A DNA stretch of 32,842 bases from a bacterium (GTDB taxonomy: Bacteria; Bacteroidota; Bacteroidia; Cytophagales; Thermonemataceae): contig JANYGM010000204.1 in the NCBI GenBank assembly GCA_025362415.1, positions 1 through 32,842 of the forward strand, written 5' to 3'. Under the pieces are notes generated by a model. The model did not search any database and was not told the DNA's origin. It was given only the letters and a program-made list of their open reading frames with translations. Positions 24,803 to 32,842 of the stretch are shown one piece after another (the first letter of the stretch is position 1; each line of letters begins with the position of its first letter). A program made the position numbers and the translations under genes.

Positions 24803-25054
24803 TCATTTTTTATAAAAAGTCAAAAATATTTTTCATTACATTCTCAAAAACCTACTTTAAATACGTTTAGAGAATGTTTTATGCAATTCTAATGTTTCGT
24901 TTTTGGCGTAATTTAGAATATTTCTAAATAAGAAACATTTAAAATGTGGATAACTTTTTCTAACCTTTTGAGTTGAAATTTAGTTATTATCAAGTACGAA
25001 GTTTGAGGTACGAAATACGAGAATACAAAAGGTTTGAATACAAATTTTAATTAA
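24803..25054. other. Divergent intergenic region actA / DUF2805
   Basis: AT-rich sequence. It ends in an ACG tract (about 24992-25025, caagtacgaag...gtacgaaatacgag) immediately upstream of the DUF2805 gene. No other gene or strong hairpin is seen. Confidence 0.6.
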
Positions 25055-25345
25055 ATGAAAATCAGTAAAAAATACGAACTTTCGCAGGAAAACCTAGACC
25101 GCATAGTGGAAATGGCGTGGGAAGATAGAACGCCTTTTGATGCCATTTTGGCACAATTTGGTGTACCAGAAGCAGATGTAATTAAGATTATGCGCCTAGA
25201 AATGAAACCTAGCTCGTGGCGTATGTGGCGTGAGCGTGTGCAAGGACGTGCTACCAAACATACTAAAATAGCCGTTTCTGGTGTGGATAGGTTTCATTGT
25301 AGTCGTCAGCGTGGTATTACAATGAATAAAGTGTCAAAAAGATAA
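25055..25345 (+). CDS. DUF2805 / TIGR03643 family protein
   Basis: A 96-residue cytoplasmic protein. The whole length follows the TIGR03643 pattern: LSQENLDRIVEMAWEDRTPFDAILAQFGVPEADVIKIMR, then LEMKPSSWRMWRERVQGRATKH and a basic tail with HCSRQRGI. The first part looks like a small helix-turn-helix and the second is rich in Arg and Trp, so nucleic-acid binding is plausible but unproven. The family is found in marine bacteria and Bacteroidota, often near photolyase or cryptochrome genes; no such gene is present here. It is followed by the PIG-L gene with its own candidate promoter. Confidence 0.85.
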   Translation: MKISKKYELSQENLDRIVEMAWEDRTPFDAILAQFGVPEADVIKIMRLEMKPSSWRMWRERVQGRATKHTKIAVSGVDRFHCSRQRGITMNKVSKR

Positions 25346-25349
25346 TAAT

Positions 25350-25382
25350 ATTGTTTTTATATTGTTGATTTTCTTATATTTG
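25350..25382 (+). promoter_or_regulatory. Candidate promoter of the PIG-L gene
   Basis: ATTG (25350-25353), 21 bp, TATATTTG (25375-25382); the ATG is 33 bp further on. One mismatch in the -33 box. Confidence 0.55.
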
Positions 25383-25415
25383 TGCATCTAAACAAACTAG
25401 CCATAACTACAAAAA

Positions 25416-27986
25416 ATGCGTTTTTTCTCTCTTCTAACACTGATTTTAATTGCTAAAATCAGCTTTTTTATCTTGCCTGCACAAGCGCAAACCTCACCAC
25501 AACTAAATTCATCTGAAATACTTTTGCATCTCCAAAAACTCCAAACAGTTGGAAGTATTTTGTACGTTGCAGCGCACCCTGATGATGAAAACACACGTTT
25601 ACTGGCTTATCTTGCCAAAGAAAAAAAGCTAAGAACCGCTTATTTGTCTATCACGAGAGGTGATGGTGGGCAAAATCTTATAGGAAAAGAACAAGGTGAT
25701 GCGCTCGGGCTTATCCGTACACAAGAACTGCTACAAGCACGCAGAATAGATGGTGCAGAGCAGTTTTTTACTCGTGCTAATGATTTTGGCTACTCAAAAA
25801 CACCAGAGGAAACCCTTAATATTTGGAATAAAGACAATGTTTTGGCTGATGTCGTTTGGGCTATCCGTAAGTTTAAGCCTGATGTGATTATTTGCCGCTT
25901 TCCTACGACTGGTGAGGGCGGACACGGGCATCATACCGCCTCTGCTATGCTTGCAGAAGAGGCGTTTGAGGCGGCTGCAAATCCTCAAAAATACCCTCAA
26001 CAACTACAATATGTAAGCGTTTGGCAAGCTAAAAGCCTTTTTTGGAATACTTTTAACTTCGGAACGACCAACACAACCGCTGAAAATCAACTCAAAATAG
26101 ATGTAGGAGCTTTTAATCCTCTTTTGGGCAAGTCTTTTGGTGAAATAGCCTCTGAAAGCCGTTCTATGCACAAAAGTCAAGGGTTTGGCTCTGCTCGTGG
26201 GCGTGGTGAAGCTATTGAATATTTTAAATTGCTTAAAACAAGTCCTACAACAAAGCAAACAAAGATTACTGATGTAAAACCAGATTTATTTCAAGGCATT
26301 GATTTGACTTGGAAAAGACTAGATTTACCTAAAATTGACAAGCAAATTAGCGAAATTATCAAAAAATACAACCCTCTTGCACCAAATGAAAGCCTAAATG
26401 ATTTGGTTTTGCTTTATAAAAATATTCAAAATATCCCTGAAAATAACAAAAATGATACTCCACAGACTGATATTACTTATTGGAAAACGCAAAAACTCAA
26501 AGAATTAGAAGTTATTTTGATTTCTTGTGCAGGACTTTGGGCAGAAGCTTATGCAAGCGAGTTTAACGCAGTTGCTAGTGCGACTTTAAACAATAAAATC
26601 AATATTACAACGCAAATAATTAGCAGAAATCAAACTTTGAATAACAAAGTAATCTTAGAAAAAATCACGCTGTTAAACCAAAGAGACACAATTACTAATA
26701 TTTCTTTGGATAAAAACAAACTTTTTACTTTCAAATTTAAAGCTAATATTAAAGCAGATATTACTAATTCTAATCCGTATTGGCTTAATGACAAGCACGA
26801 AATAGGAGAGTTTAATGTAGCTAATCCTTTGATTATTGGCACGCCAGAAAATGACTCACAAAGCCTTGTAGTTTTTTATATGGATATAAATGGTTTGAAA
26901 CTTACGCTTACTCGTCCGCTTACCTACAAAAGTACTGACCCTGTGAAAGGCGAAATTTATAGACCGTTTGAGGTTTTGCCGCCTGCAACCGTTAATATTT
27001 CTGAAAATGTGCTTGTTTTTCCTGATAAAAACCCAAAAAATATTCAAATTATCATCAAAGCAAACGAACCAAATATCTCTGGAAAACTTAATTTGAAAGC
27101 TCCTAGTAACTTTATTATTACTATTAAGAACCCAAACTTTACTTTGAAGAATAAAAATGAGGAACTTATTATTGATGCCGTTATTAGTCTGAAAAATCCT
27201 AATGAAGTTGTTAGTGGAAAGTTAGAAGCAAGCCTAAATATTGGTGAAGGAACGTATAACAAAAGCATCAAACGCATAGAATATGACCATATTCCGTATC
27301 AATTTATTCTTTCAAATGCAGAAAGTACGCTAATAAGCATCAACGTACAGAAAAAAGGTATTCAAATTGGCTATATTGTGGGGGCTGGTGATGATGTGCC
27401 TACTTGTTTGCGACAAATTGGGTATAATGTTACCCTACTTTCTGATGAAATGCTTACAAATGATAATCTTTCTAAGTATGATGCTATTCTGACAGGGGTG
27501 CGTGCCTATAATACCAATGACCGCCTGCAAATTCATTACGAAAAACTAATGCAATACATCAAAAATGGTGGTAATTTGATTGTTCAATATAATACAAACA
27601 ACCGTATTGGTCCTGTTTTGGCTAAAATTGCGCCTTTTCCTTTCACTATTTCTCGTGAGCGCACCACAGACGAGAAAGCGCAAATACGTTTCCTTAAACC
27701 TACCCACAGCGTTATGAATACGCCTAATATGATTAGTGAGGCGGATTTTGATGGTTGGGTACAAGAGAGAGGTATTTATTTTGCTACGGATATTGACAAG
27801 AGTTATGAGACTATTTTTTCTACAAATGATAAAAATGAAAAGCCTAATGACAACAGTCTTATCATTGCAAAGTACGGAAAAGGTAATTTTGTTTATACTG
27901 GTTTGGCATTTTTTAGGCAACTTCCTGCTGGCGTGAGCGGAAGTTACCGTTTGATGGCTAATTTGTTGGGTTTGCCACAAAATTAA
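25416..27986 (+). CDS. Secreted PIG-L (LmbE-like) family deacetylase, multidomain
   Basis: An 856-residue protein with a signal peptide (hydrophobic LLTLILIAKISFFIL, cleavage near PAQAQ at ~24). The N-terminal PIG-L domain spans about residues 48-280. It shows AHPDDE (53-58), RGDGGQNLIG, TQELLQARRIDGAEQFF and HGHH (170-173), the usual zinc-binding and catalytic set of N-acetylglucosaminyl deacetylases. The middle is beta-rich, with NEW3-like segments (ISGKLNLKAPSNF, VVSGKLEASLNI). The last ~200 residues contain IGYIVGAGDDVPTCLRQIGYNVTLL and ILTGVRAYNTNDRL, resembling a glutamine-amidotransferase-like fold without an obvious catalytic Cys. This architecture recurs in Bacteroidota. Substrate is likely an extracellular or periplasmic amino-sugar; the exact one is unknown. 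Confidence 0.88.
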   Translation: MRFFSLLTLILIAKISFFILPAQAQTSPQLNSSEILLHLQKLQTVGSILYVAAHPDDENTRLLAYLAKEKKLRTAYLSITRGDGGQNLIGKEQGDALGLIRTQELLQARRIDGAEQFFTRANDFGYSKTPEETLNIWNKDNVLADVVWAIRKFKPDVIICRFPTTGEGGHGHHTASAMLAEEAFEAAANPQKYPQQLQYVSVWQAKSLFWNTFNFGTTNTTAENQLKIDVGAFNPLLGKSFGEIASESRSMHKSQGFGSARGRGEAIEYFKLLKTSPTTKQTKITDVKPDLFQGIDLTWKRLDLPKIDKQISEIIKKYNPLAPNESLNDLVLLYKNIQNIPENNKNDTPQTDITYWKTQKLKELEVILISCAGLWAEAYASEFNAVASATLNNKINITTQIISRNQTLNNKVILEKITLLNQRDTITNISLDKNKLFTFKFKANIKADITNSNPYWLNDKHEIGEFNVANPLIIGTPENDSQSLVVFYMDINGLKLTLTRPLTYKSTDPVKGEIYRPFEVLPPATVNISENVLVFPDKNPKNIQIIIKANEPNISGKLNLKAPSNFIITIKNPNFTLKNKNEELIIDAVISLKNPNEVVSGKLEASLNIGEGTYNKSIKRIEYDHIPYQFILSNAESTLISINVQKKGIQIGYIVGAGDDVPTCLRQIGYNVTLLSDEMLTNDNLSKYDAILTGVRAYNTNDRLQIHYEKLMQYIKNGGNLIVQYNTNNRIGPVLAKIAPFPFTISRERTTDEKAQIRFLKPTHSVMNTPNMISEADFDGWVQERGIYFATDIDKSYETIFSTNDKNEKPNDNSLIIAKYGKGNFVYTGLAFFRQLPAGVSGSYRLMANLLGLPQN

Positions 27987-28009
27987 TGAAAGAAATACGA
28001 GATAAGAAG

Positions 28010-28099
28010 GACTTTGTTGCAACGGCTAGAACGCTGGAATAGCATTTTTATTTTTGTAAAAAGTCTATTTCAAGTACGCTGACCGTTGCAACAAAGTCA
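28010..28099. mobile_element. MITE-like element with 16-bp terminal inverted repeats and 8-bp flanking repeat
   Basis: Left end GACTTTGTTGCAACGG (28010-28025) and right end CCGTTGCAACAAAGTC (28083-28098) are exact inverted repeats. They are bracketed by ATAAGAAG at 28002-28009 and 28100-28107, a possible target duplication. It is about 90 bp, has no protein frame, and lies between the convergent PIG-L and CsgG-like genes. The core GTTGCAACG is shared with the ends of the element at 1299-1431. Confidence 0.6.
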
Positions 28100-28107
28100 A
28101 TAAGAAG

Positions 28108-28146
28108 TACGAGATATTAACATAAGATATTGATTATTAAGGTATT
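28108..28146. repeat. Composite repeat: tacgagata plus ATTGATTATTAAG unit
   Basis: tacgagatattaacataagat followed by ATTGATTATTAAGGTATT mirrors the order of units at 13825-13882. It lies just downstream of the CsgG-like gene stop. Confidence 0.5.
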
Positions 28147-28153
28147 ATAAAAT

Positions 28154-29533
28154 TTACCTTACAAACGCCAAAATACCTCTTGCTACATTTTCAGAAACTT
28201 CATTATAAATGCCTGTAATCATTTGTTGGTCGTTGGCAAACTCACGGCGGGCATCAAAGAGTGCATCAAAATCTTCTTTTCCTTCTTCTCTTACAATTGC
28301 TTGTAAACCTCCTCTGTTAGGAAATAAATTAGCTTTTTCTCCATCATAAGTAATGTAATTGATTTCATCTTTACGTGTTTCTGTAACGAGATTAGACACT
28401 AATATTTTACCTGTTTCTGTAGAGATTAAATCATATTGCATATAAAAAGTAACAGTTTTTGTACCTGAATACTCATTATAATTGGTTTCCCTGTATCTTG
28501 GCACATTGATAATCAAGCCACTGATTTGCTCACGTGTTTTCTCAAAATACCTATTAAAACCAATTTTACTTTCTTTGGTTATGCGTCCTTTTTGTACTTT
28601 TATATCCACAATTTTACTTACCAAAATAGCTTTTACGCCCAAAAGTTCACCCAAACGCACTGCTGTACCTTCTTTTATTGCACCAGAAAGCCCAAGTTTT
28701 TGTTCTTCCAAAATACGCTCCATATTATCTCTATCCACAATCTCTAAAAAAGGGCTTTTGGCAGCTAAAAGCTCTTGTGTGATGCCTGCTTGCACTTTTT
28801 CCAAAATCTCATCATCATAATTAGTGAAAGTACGGTTTACTTGGATAGGCAAAACGGAGATAGTCAAAGTGGCATCTTTGCGTGCTTTTTCACGTAAACG
28901 CCCAACTTCTTTGTAAGTTGGTTCGTTTTGGTAAACCTTATCAAAAGTATTGTAAGCAAGTTTATATTCTTTATTTTGGAGATAATTTTGCCCATGTCTA
29001 TAATCTGGCTCATTGATAGTAGAAGACTTTAGGGTTTTTATGTCTTTGTAAGAAGGCTCAATCCTTATTATCTCATCAAAAGATTGGTTGGCAGCATCAA
29101 AATTATCTGCGGTGAGTTCATCTTGCCCTTTGTTGTATATGTAAGAGAGATATTTTTCTTTTGAATCTGAAAAATATTGCTCATAATGGCTAGGAATGGA
29201 CAATTTAACATTATGGGTTTTTACTTTTTCTACAAACTTTTGTGCCTCTAAAAATGAATTAACAGCAAGTTTGTGATTTTGGGTATTATTTCCCTTGAAA
29301 ACATTTCCTAAAATATTATCCAATAAAACTTGCCCTGTGCGCTTCAAACCTATTTTTGCAGCAACATTTTCGTTGTTGCGGTTGAGCGCATCTAAATACA
29401 TTTCAGCGGCTTCTTCGTGCAAGCCTCCTTTTTCTAGTTCTTGTGCTTTTTTGAAAACTCTTTTTGAGCCAGAACAAGCGACTAATACATTGAAAATCAA
29501 TAAGATAATAATAGAGGTGTAAACATTTTTCAT
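28154..29533 (-). CDS. Lipoprotein with TPR-like repeats and a CsgG-like domain
   Basis: A 459-residue envelope lipoprotein. The signal peptide ends in LVAC (Cys20). Residues ~25-215 form TPR-like helices (KAQELEKGGLHEEAAEMYLDALNRN, FDAANQSFDEIIRIEPSYKD, YKLAYNTFDKVYQNEPTYKE). From ~225 comes a CsgG/FlgO-like region: TISVLPIQ, EKVQAGITQELLAAKSPFLEIVDRDNMERILEEQKLGLSG and AVRLGELLGVKAILVSKI. CsgG forms the outer-membrane pore for curli, but many CsgG-domain lipoproteins have unrelated, poorly known envelope roles, and no curli genes are nearby. The start ATG at 29533 immediately precedes the signal peptide. It is monocistronic. Confidence 0.8.
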   Translation of the reverse strand: MKNVYTSIIILLIFNVLVACSGSKRVFKKAQELEKGGLHEEAAEMYLDALNRNNENVAAKIGLKRTGQVLLDNILGNVFKGNNTQNHKLAVNSFLEAQKFVEKVKTHNVKLSIPSHYEQYFSDSKEKYLSYIYNKGQDELTADNFDAANQSFDEIIRIEPSYKDIKTLKSSTINEPDYRHGQNYLQNKEYKLAYNTFDKVYQNEPTYKEVGRLREKARKDATLTISVLPIQVNRTFTNYDDEILEKVQAGITQELLAAKSPFLEIVDRDNMERILEEQKLGLSGAIKEGTAVRLGELLGVKAILVSKIVDIKVQKGRITKESKIGFNRYFEKTREQISGLIINVPRYRETNYNEYSGTKTVTFYMQYDLISTETGKILVSNLVTETRKDEINYITYDGEKANLFPNRGGLQAIVREEGKEDFDALFDARREFANDQQMITGIYNEVSENVARGILAFVR

Positions 29534-29618
29534 AAAAACATTTTTATAAAGATATAATTTTTAAAGTTACTAATTTTGGGTAATTTAGTTTTTAGAAATT
29601 TTTGTGCCAAACTCTCTT

Positions 29619-29948
29619 TTAACCCAAAAAATCTTCAAAAATATTATCATTATTTTGTTTTATCAAAGTTTCACTCACTACCGCCTCACGCACAATACGC
29701 CCATATATGTGTGGGAAGACATCATAAGAATTTGCTTCATGTTTGAGTACGGCATCAGTCAAATTATCTTCTTTAATATGTAAAACAAGCATTTCAGGCT
29801 GATTTTTGAAATAATTATTAGCCGTTCTTGCCACCTGAACAGCAGTAGAACAATGAATAAAACCTTCCAAAGTAAGGCTTTCTGCAGCATAAGAAGGTTG
29901 ATTTTTTGCTGTTTCCCATTCTTTGGGCGTGATTAGATGATAAATCAT
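29619..29948 (-). CDS. DUF952 domain-containing protein
   Basis: A 109-residue cytoplasmic protein with the DUF952 pattern: MIYHLITPKEWETAKN, SLTLEGFIHCSTAVQVARTANNYF, and FPHIYGRIVREAVV at the end. Conserved His, Cys and Tyr positions (HL, IHCS, HIYG) suggest an ADP-ribosyltransferase-like fold reported for related families, but activity is unknown. The frame continues 27 codons upstream to 30029. That stretch is translated ACG-tract repeat (29979-30010), and Tyr-His-Leu is the usual family start, so I use the ATG at 29948. It is divergent from the Fur-family gene. Confidence 0.8.
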   Translation of the reverse strand: MIYHLITPKEWETAKNQPSYAAESLTLEGFIHCSTAVQVARTANNYFKNQPEMLVLHIKEDNLTDAVLKHEANSYDVFPHIYGRIVREAVVSETLIKQNNDNIFEDFLG

Positions 29949-30035
29949 TTTTTGATGTATGTGATATAGCGTGTTACATTCGTACCTTGCACCTCGTACT
30001 TCGTACTTTTTCCTTGCGTAAAATTGCATAATTTT

Positions 30036-30068
30036 TTTGATAAAAGTTTTAAAATTTTATTATATTTG
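30036..30068 (+). promoter_or_regulatory. Promoter of the Fur-family gene
   Basis: TTTG (30036-30039), 21 bp, TATATTTG (30061-30068): both Bacteroidota elements at correct spacing. This places the transcription start near 30075 and rules out the upstream ATG at 30024. Confidence 0.75.
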
Positions 30069-30095
30069 CAAGTAATTATCAACGTAATTGATGCA

Positions 30096-30584
30096 ATGAT
30101 AGAAAAATTGGATAAAAAATCAGACAGACAAACAGAAGTAAGGCAAATTTTAATGGCTTACTTGGAAAGTCGTGCTTTGCGCAAAACGCCAGAAAGATTT
30201 GCTATTTTGGAAGAAATTTATTCAAGAAAAGACCATTTTGATGTAGAAGAACTCTATATCAGTATGAAAAACAAAAATTATCGTGTCAGCAGAGCAACCG
30301 TTTATAACACGTTGGATATTTTAGTTGAGTGCGACCTCGTTACCAAACACCAATTTGGCACACAACAAGCTAGATATGAAAAATCTTTCGGATTTAAGCA
30401 ACACGACCACCTCATTTGCCTAGAATGCCACAAAGTATTAGAATTTTGTGACCCACGCCTCCAACAAACGCAAGATATGGTAGCTAGTTTGCTCAAATTC
30501 AATATTTTACATCATTCACTTATTTTGTATGGAAATTGTCAAGATGAGCATTGTGAAGGAAAAACGTTGGTTGGAAAAGAGTAA
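30096..30584 (+). CDS. Fur-family transcriptional regulator (Fur/PerR/Zur)
   Basis: A 162-residue metal-responsive DNA-binding protein. The winged helix covers about 11-85, with TPERFAILEEIYSRKDHFDVEELY and VSRATVYNTLDILVECDLV (recognition helix). The dimerisation domain has HDHLICLECHKVLEF, where Cys108 and Cys111 form the first half of a structural zinc site. C148 and C153 (NCQDEHC) form the second half with a wider than usual gap. The HHSLILYG segment is typical. Whether it senses iron, zinc or peroxide cannot be told from sequence. The frame starts 24 codons upstream at 30024, but the promoter lies inside that part, so I place the start at the ATG at 30096. The divergent DUF952 gene may share the control region. 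Confidence 0.88.
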   Translation: MIEKLDKKSDRQTEVRQILMAYLESRALRKTPERFAILEEIYSRKDHFDVEELYISMKNKNYRVSRATVYNTLDILVECDLVTKHQFGTQQARYEKSFGFKQHDHLICLECHKVLEFCDPRLQQTQDMVASLLKFNILHHSLILYGNCQDEHCEGKTLVGKE

Positions 30585-30781
30585 ATAATTGTGAATTATG
30601 AATGAATACAAAAAGTTAATAATCAGTTGATTGTATAAATAAGGAACTCAATTATTAAAATATTTTACGTAATTATAAAATATTTTAATAATTTAACCGT
30701 TATTTGTTGAGATAGTATAGAAAATCAAGAAACTAAAAACGACAGAAAAAATAATTATTTAATTTAAAAACTTATAATTTT
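30585..30781. other. AT-rich gap after the Fur-family gene
   Basis: About 200 bp with aattgtgaattatgaatg (30589-30605) and an inverted ATTGATTATTAAC-like unit (30616-30630), then AT-rich sequence leading into the next gene. No clear terminator. Confidence 0.5.
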
Positions 30782-31087
30782 ATGGCAGATAGAAATGGGG
30801 AATCTCGTAAATGGCTCACTATCAACACCGCAATATTTGGTGGTGCATCTATTGCATTAGCAATATTGGGCGTTACAAAAATGATTGCAAGTTTTGTTAG
30901 TGGTAATATAGCTATGCCAATAGTGGGCGCAGTGCTTGGATTGGGCTTATTTGGCTGGTTTGGTGCAAAAAACTTTATGGAAGCGTGGAAAGCGCACTCA
31001 AACACAGATTATGGGCAAGCAATGACCAAAGGAATTACGGCTTGGGCAGCCACTGTTGGTTTGGTATTAGTAAGAATTTTGACATAA
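30782..31087 (+). CDS. Small membrane protein of unknown function
   Basis: A 101-residue protein with a charged N-terminus (MADRNGESRKW) and probably two or three membrane helices: INTAIFGGASIALAILGV, MPIVGAVLGLGLFGWFG and possibly AATVGLVLVRIL. The loop between the second and third helices (NFMEAWKAHSNTDYGQAM) is polar. I do not recognise the family. The frame is intact and is followed by a clear terminator, which supports a real gene. It lies convergent with the membrane protein at 31171-32214. Confidence 0.6.
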   Translation: MADRNGESRKWLTINTAIFGGASIALAILGVTKMIASFVSGNIAMPIVGAVLGLGLFGWFGAKNFMEAWKAHSNTDYGQAMTKGITAWAATVGLVLVRILT

Positions 31088-31130
31088 TCCAATTTATTCA
31101 ATTACGAATTATCAATTACGTTTAATTTGG

Positions 31131-31170
31131 AAACTGCTTTTAAACATATTTAAAAGCAGTTTTTGTTTTT
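31131..31170. terminator. Terminator between convergent genes
   Basis: AAACTGCTTTTAAA pairs with TTTAAAAGCAGTTTTT around CATA, followed by a T run. It can serve the plus-strand small membrane protein and partly the minus-strand gene ending at 31171. Confidence 0.8.
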
Positions 31171-32214
31171 TTATTGTAAAATAAACTGTACTGCAAAAAA
31201 CTTTATTTTATGATAATTGGAAGTGTTTTTTGGGATATTTGACCAAATTTGCAAGGTATTTTCTTTTACTTTTGGTAGATAGTCCAAAATCTGAATGATT
31301 TGCAGAGTATATTGGTTTTTGTGTTTTTCTAAGAAATTTTTAAGATAATATAACAAGAAATTCCCTATAATTTCTTTCAAAAAAAAGAATAAAGCGACTG
31401 TACGCAACAAAATGCCAATGATAAGCATCAAAATATAAGAAGAAGAATTTTTTGAAAAATAGTTTTTTTCTAAGAAATCTTCTAAATAGAATGTAAAAAA
31501 CAATGTTCCTATTATCAATAAAATAGTGGCTATTAAGGCTATTTTGTTGGTATTTTTATTTTCGTTTTTATTTTCTAAAACATCATTAGATGTATTTTTA
31601 GTTACTTTTTGTTCTTGTCCTTCCAAAGAAAAGTGTATTTTTTCTTCTTTATACAAAATTTCTATTTCTTTAATGATTTTTATTACTAAGAAAGCAACCA
31701 AAAACCCCATACCAACATAAATTCCAATATAAGTAGCTAAAATACCCAAAACTACGTTATTAACATTCTGAAAAAAAGAAAAATCTCCTACTAATTTCTC
31801 CATAAACACTTCCCAAACCGCTTGAAATGGCTTTTGATAAAAGAAAATACCTACTAAAACCTTTTGTAATGAAGATTCTAACATACTCAAAACAGCAAGG
31901 AAAGATATTGCCAAACGCATATTTTTAACAATGGTGAACAAAAAATAACCTAAAAATCCTTGAAAAATAACAGCTATATGTGCCATTATGCTTGCGTGAG
32001 GACTTAAAATCATCTTCAAAATCAGGACAATAATCAATGATTGGAGTATATCAGAACGCTTTTCTGAAAATTTTGCTAGCAAACTAATCCACAAAACGGC
32101 ACTAGCCACTATAAAAATACTCGTAAAAGGCAGTTTTAGTGTATGCAAAATTCCTCCCAAAATCCCCTCTGTAAACGCCCAAAAAGCCGTTATTTTTAAA
32201 AAATTATTGTTCAT
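31171..32214 (-). CDS. Polytopic membrane protein, unknown (possibly ECF-transporter-like)
   Basis: A 347-residue protein. The N-terminal ~200 residues hold about six hydrophobic segments, including FTEGILGGILHTLKL, SIFIVASAVLWISLLAKF and the loop SPHASIMAHIAVIFQGFLGYFLF; this resembles core membrane subunits of ECF-type uptake systems only in general pattern. A charged stretch (~190-225, GQEQKVTKNTSNDVLENKNENKNTN) separates it from two further hydrophobic segments (IALIATILLIIGTLFFTFYL, YILMLIIGILLRTVALFFFL). The frame begins at a TTG at 32220, but I choose the ATG at 32214. It is monocistronic. The family is unconfirmed. Confidence 0.55.
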   Translation of the reverse strand: MNNNFLKITAFWAFTEGILGGILHTLKLPFTSIFIVASAVLWISLLAKFSEKRSDILQSLIIVLILKMILSPHASIMAHIAVIFQGFLGYFLFTIVKNMRLAISFLAVLSMLESSLQKVLVGIFFYQKPFQAVWEVFMEKLVGDFSFFQNVNNVVLGILATYIGIYVGMGFLVAFLVIKIIKEIEILYKEEKIHFSLEGQEQKVTKNTSNDVLENKNENKNTNKIALIATILLIIGTLFFTFYLEDFLEKNYFSKNSSSYILMLIIGILLRTVALFFFLKEIIGNFLLYYLKNFLEKHKNQYTLQIIQILDYLPKVKENTLQIWSNIPKNTSNYHKIKFFAVQFILQ

Positions 32215-32314
32215 TTTCAATTTTAAATAATTTGATTAGTGTTACAAAGATATTTTTATAAAACTATAAATCAAATTTTGAACCAAAAAATACTAATTCT
32301 TTAGGTATTTTCGT

Positions 32315-32322
32315 TATGTTTG
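32315..32322 (+). promoter_or_regulatory. Candidate -7 box for the NatB-type permease
   Basis: TATGTTTG matches TAnnTTTG, 36 bp before the ATG at 32358. No TTTG at the -33 position. Confidence 0.4.
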
Positions 32323-32357
32323 CAAAATATACAAACTCAAAAGATAACATCAAAAAA

Positions 32358-32842
32358 ATGAACAAAATCCTCTTAATTATCCAACGTGAGTACCTTTTGC
32401 GTGTGCGCAAAAAATCTTTCGTGATAATGACCCTGCTTACTCCCTTGCTTTTTGCTGCGCTGATGGTCGTACCTACGTGGCTGATGAATAGTGATGCCCT
32501 CAAAGAAGTTAAAAATATTGAAGTTTTTGATGAAACAGGTATTTTTAAAGACAAAATGAGAAGTACAAAACAACTTACTTTTACGTATGTTGATGGTCAG
32601 AAAAGCGAGTTAGAGGCTAATTTTAATAAATCTAATGCCTTTGCGTTGCTTCATATTCCTGCTACTAATTTTGAAGAAAAAGGTAAAATTTCATTGAAAG
32701 GCAAAAAAACTATCAGTACGGAGGTAGAAATGGATATTAGGGCTGATTTGGAGCGTATCCTCAAAGATTATAAATTGCTTAAAGTGGGTATTACGCAAGA
32801 TATGATAGACAAGAGTAAGACTCGTCTTAGTATGAATACCAC
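32358..32842 (+). CDS. ABC-2 / NatB-type ABC transporter permease, N-terminal part
   Basis: An open frame from the ATG at 32358 runs to the window edge (161 codons, no stop). The start MNKILLIIQREYLLRVRKKS, then FVIMTLLTPLLFAALMVVPTW, is the characteristic first helix of NatB-type permeases. A long extracytoplasmic domain follows (KNIEVFDETGIFKDKM, FALLHIPATNF, VGITQDMIDKSKTRL), and the remaining helices would lie beyond the edge. These proteins work with a NatA-type ATPase, usually encoded just upstream; it is not present here, so the partner may follow or lie elsewhere. Confidence 0.85.
   Translation, partial: MNKILLIIQREYLLRVRKKSFVIMTLLTPLLFAALMVVPTWLMNSDALKEVKNIEVFDETGIFKDKMRSTKQLTFTYVDGQKSELEANFNKSNAFALLHIPATNFEEKGKISLKGKKTISTEVEMDIRADLERILKDYKLLKVGITQDMIDKSKTRLSMNT

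Noticed and set aside
29949..30029. N-terminal 27-codon extension of the DUF952 protein
   Set aside because: It translates the ACG-tract repeat and precedes the conserved family start.
30024..30095. N-terminal 24-codon extension of the Fur-family protein
   Set aside because: The likely promoter (30036-30068) lies within it, so it cannot be in the mRNA.

Overview
The window looks like a chromosomal segment of an AT-rich member of the Bacteroidota, most likely a Cytophagales-type organism; the genus is not resolvable from sequence alone. Supporting signs are a complete alternative complex III (Act) gene set, a secreted protein ending in a type IX secretion sorting domain, several promoters of the Bacteroidota form (TTTG, 19-21 bp, TAnnTTTG), weak or absent Shine-Dalgarno sites, and a single-chain glycine dehydrogenase.

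Layout: (1) 1-2600, minus strand: a clipped small gene, an O-antigen/polysaccharide ABC export permease, a repeat-packed spacer and an HTH regulator. (2) 2882-4246, plus: a murein-peptide (Mpl-like) ligase. (3) 4494-7742, minus: a large surface protein with five He_PIG-like repeats and a T9SS tail. (4) 8168-11089, plus: gcvP. (5) 11194-12621, plus: a GIY-YIG (T5orf172)-leucine-rich-repeat fusion, followed by a 110-residue protein overlapping what looks like a truncated HEPN toxin-like gene. (6) 12628-13752, minus: CvpA and YqeY family genes. (7) 13983-24725, minus: the respiratory locus actA-actB-actC-actD-actE-actF, which would move electrons from quinol to cytochrome c or an oxidase. It is interrupted by a REP-associated tyrosine transposase (RAYT) with its palindromes between actA and actB, and by an NTF2/SnoaL-like gene between actD and actE. 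(8) 25055-32842: a DUF2805 protein, a secreted PIG-L deacetylase, a TPR-CsgG lipoprotein, a DUF952 protein, a Fur-family regulator, two unknown membrane proteins and the start of a NatB-type ABC permease.

The most distinctive feature is the density of intergenic palindromes. Eleven copies of a REP-like hairpin occur in two arm types, GAAGTCAGGTG and GTTGTCAGGTG, in four clusters. Two of those clusters flank the RAYT gene directly and contain duplicated blocks of RAYT-flanking DNA. This looks like a REP/RAYT system that has spread locally and settled inside a core respiratory locus. Other palindrome families, MITE-like inverted repeats and short AT-rich tandem tracts occupy most of the longer gaps. 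No tRNA, rRNA or CRISPR array was seen.
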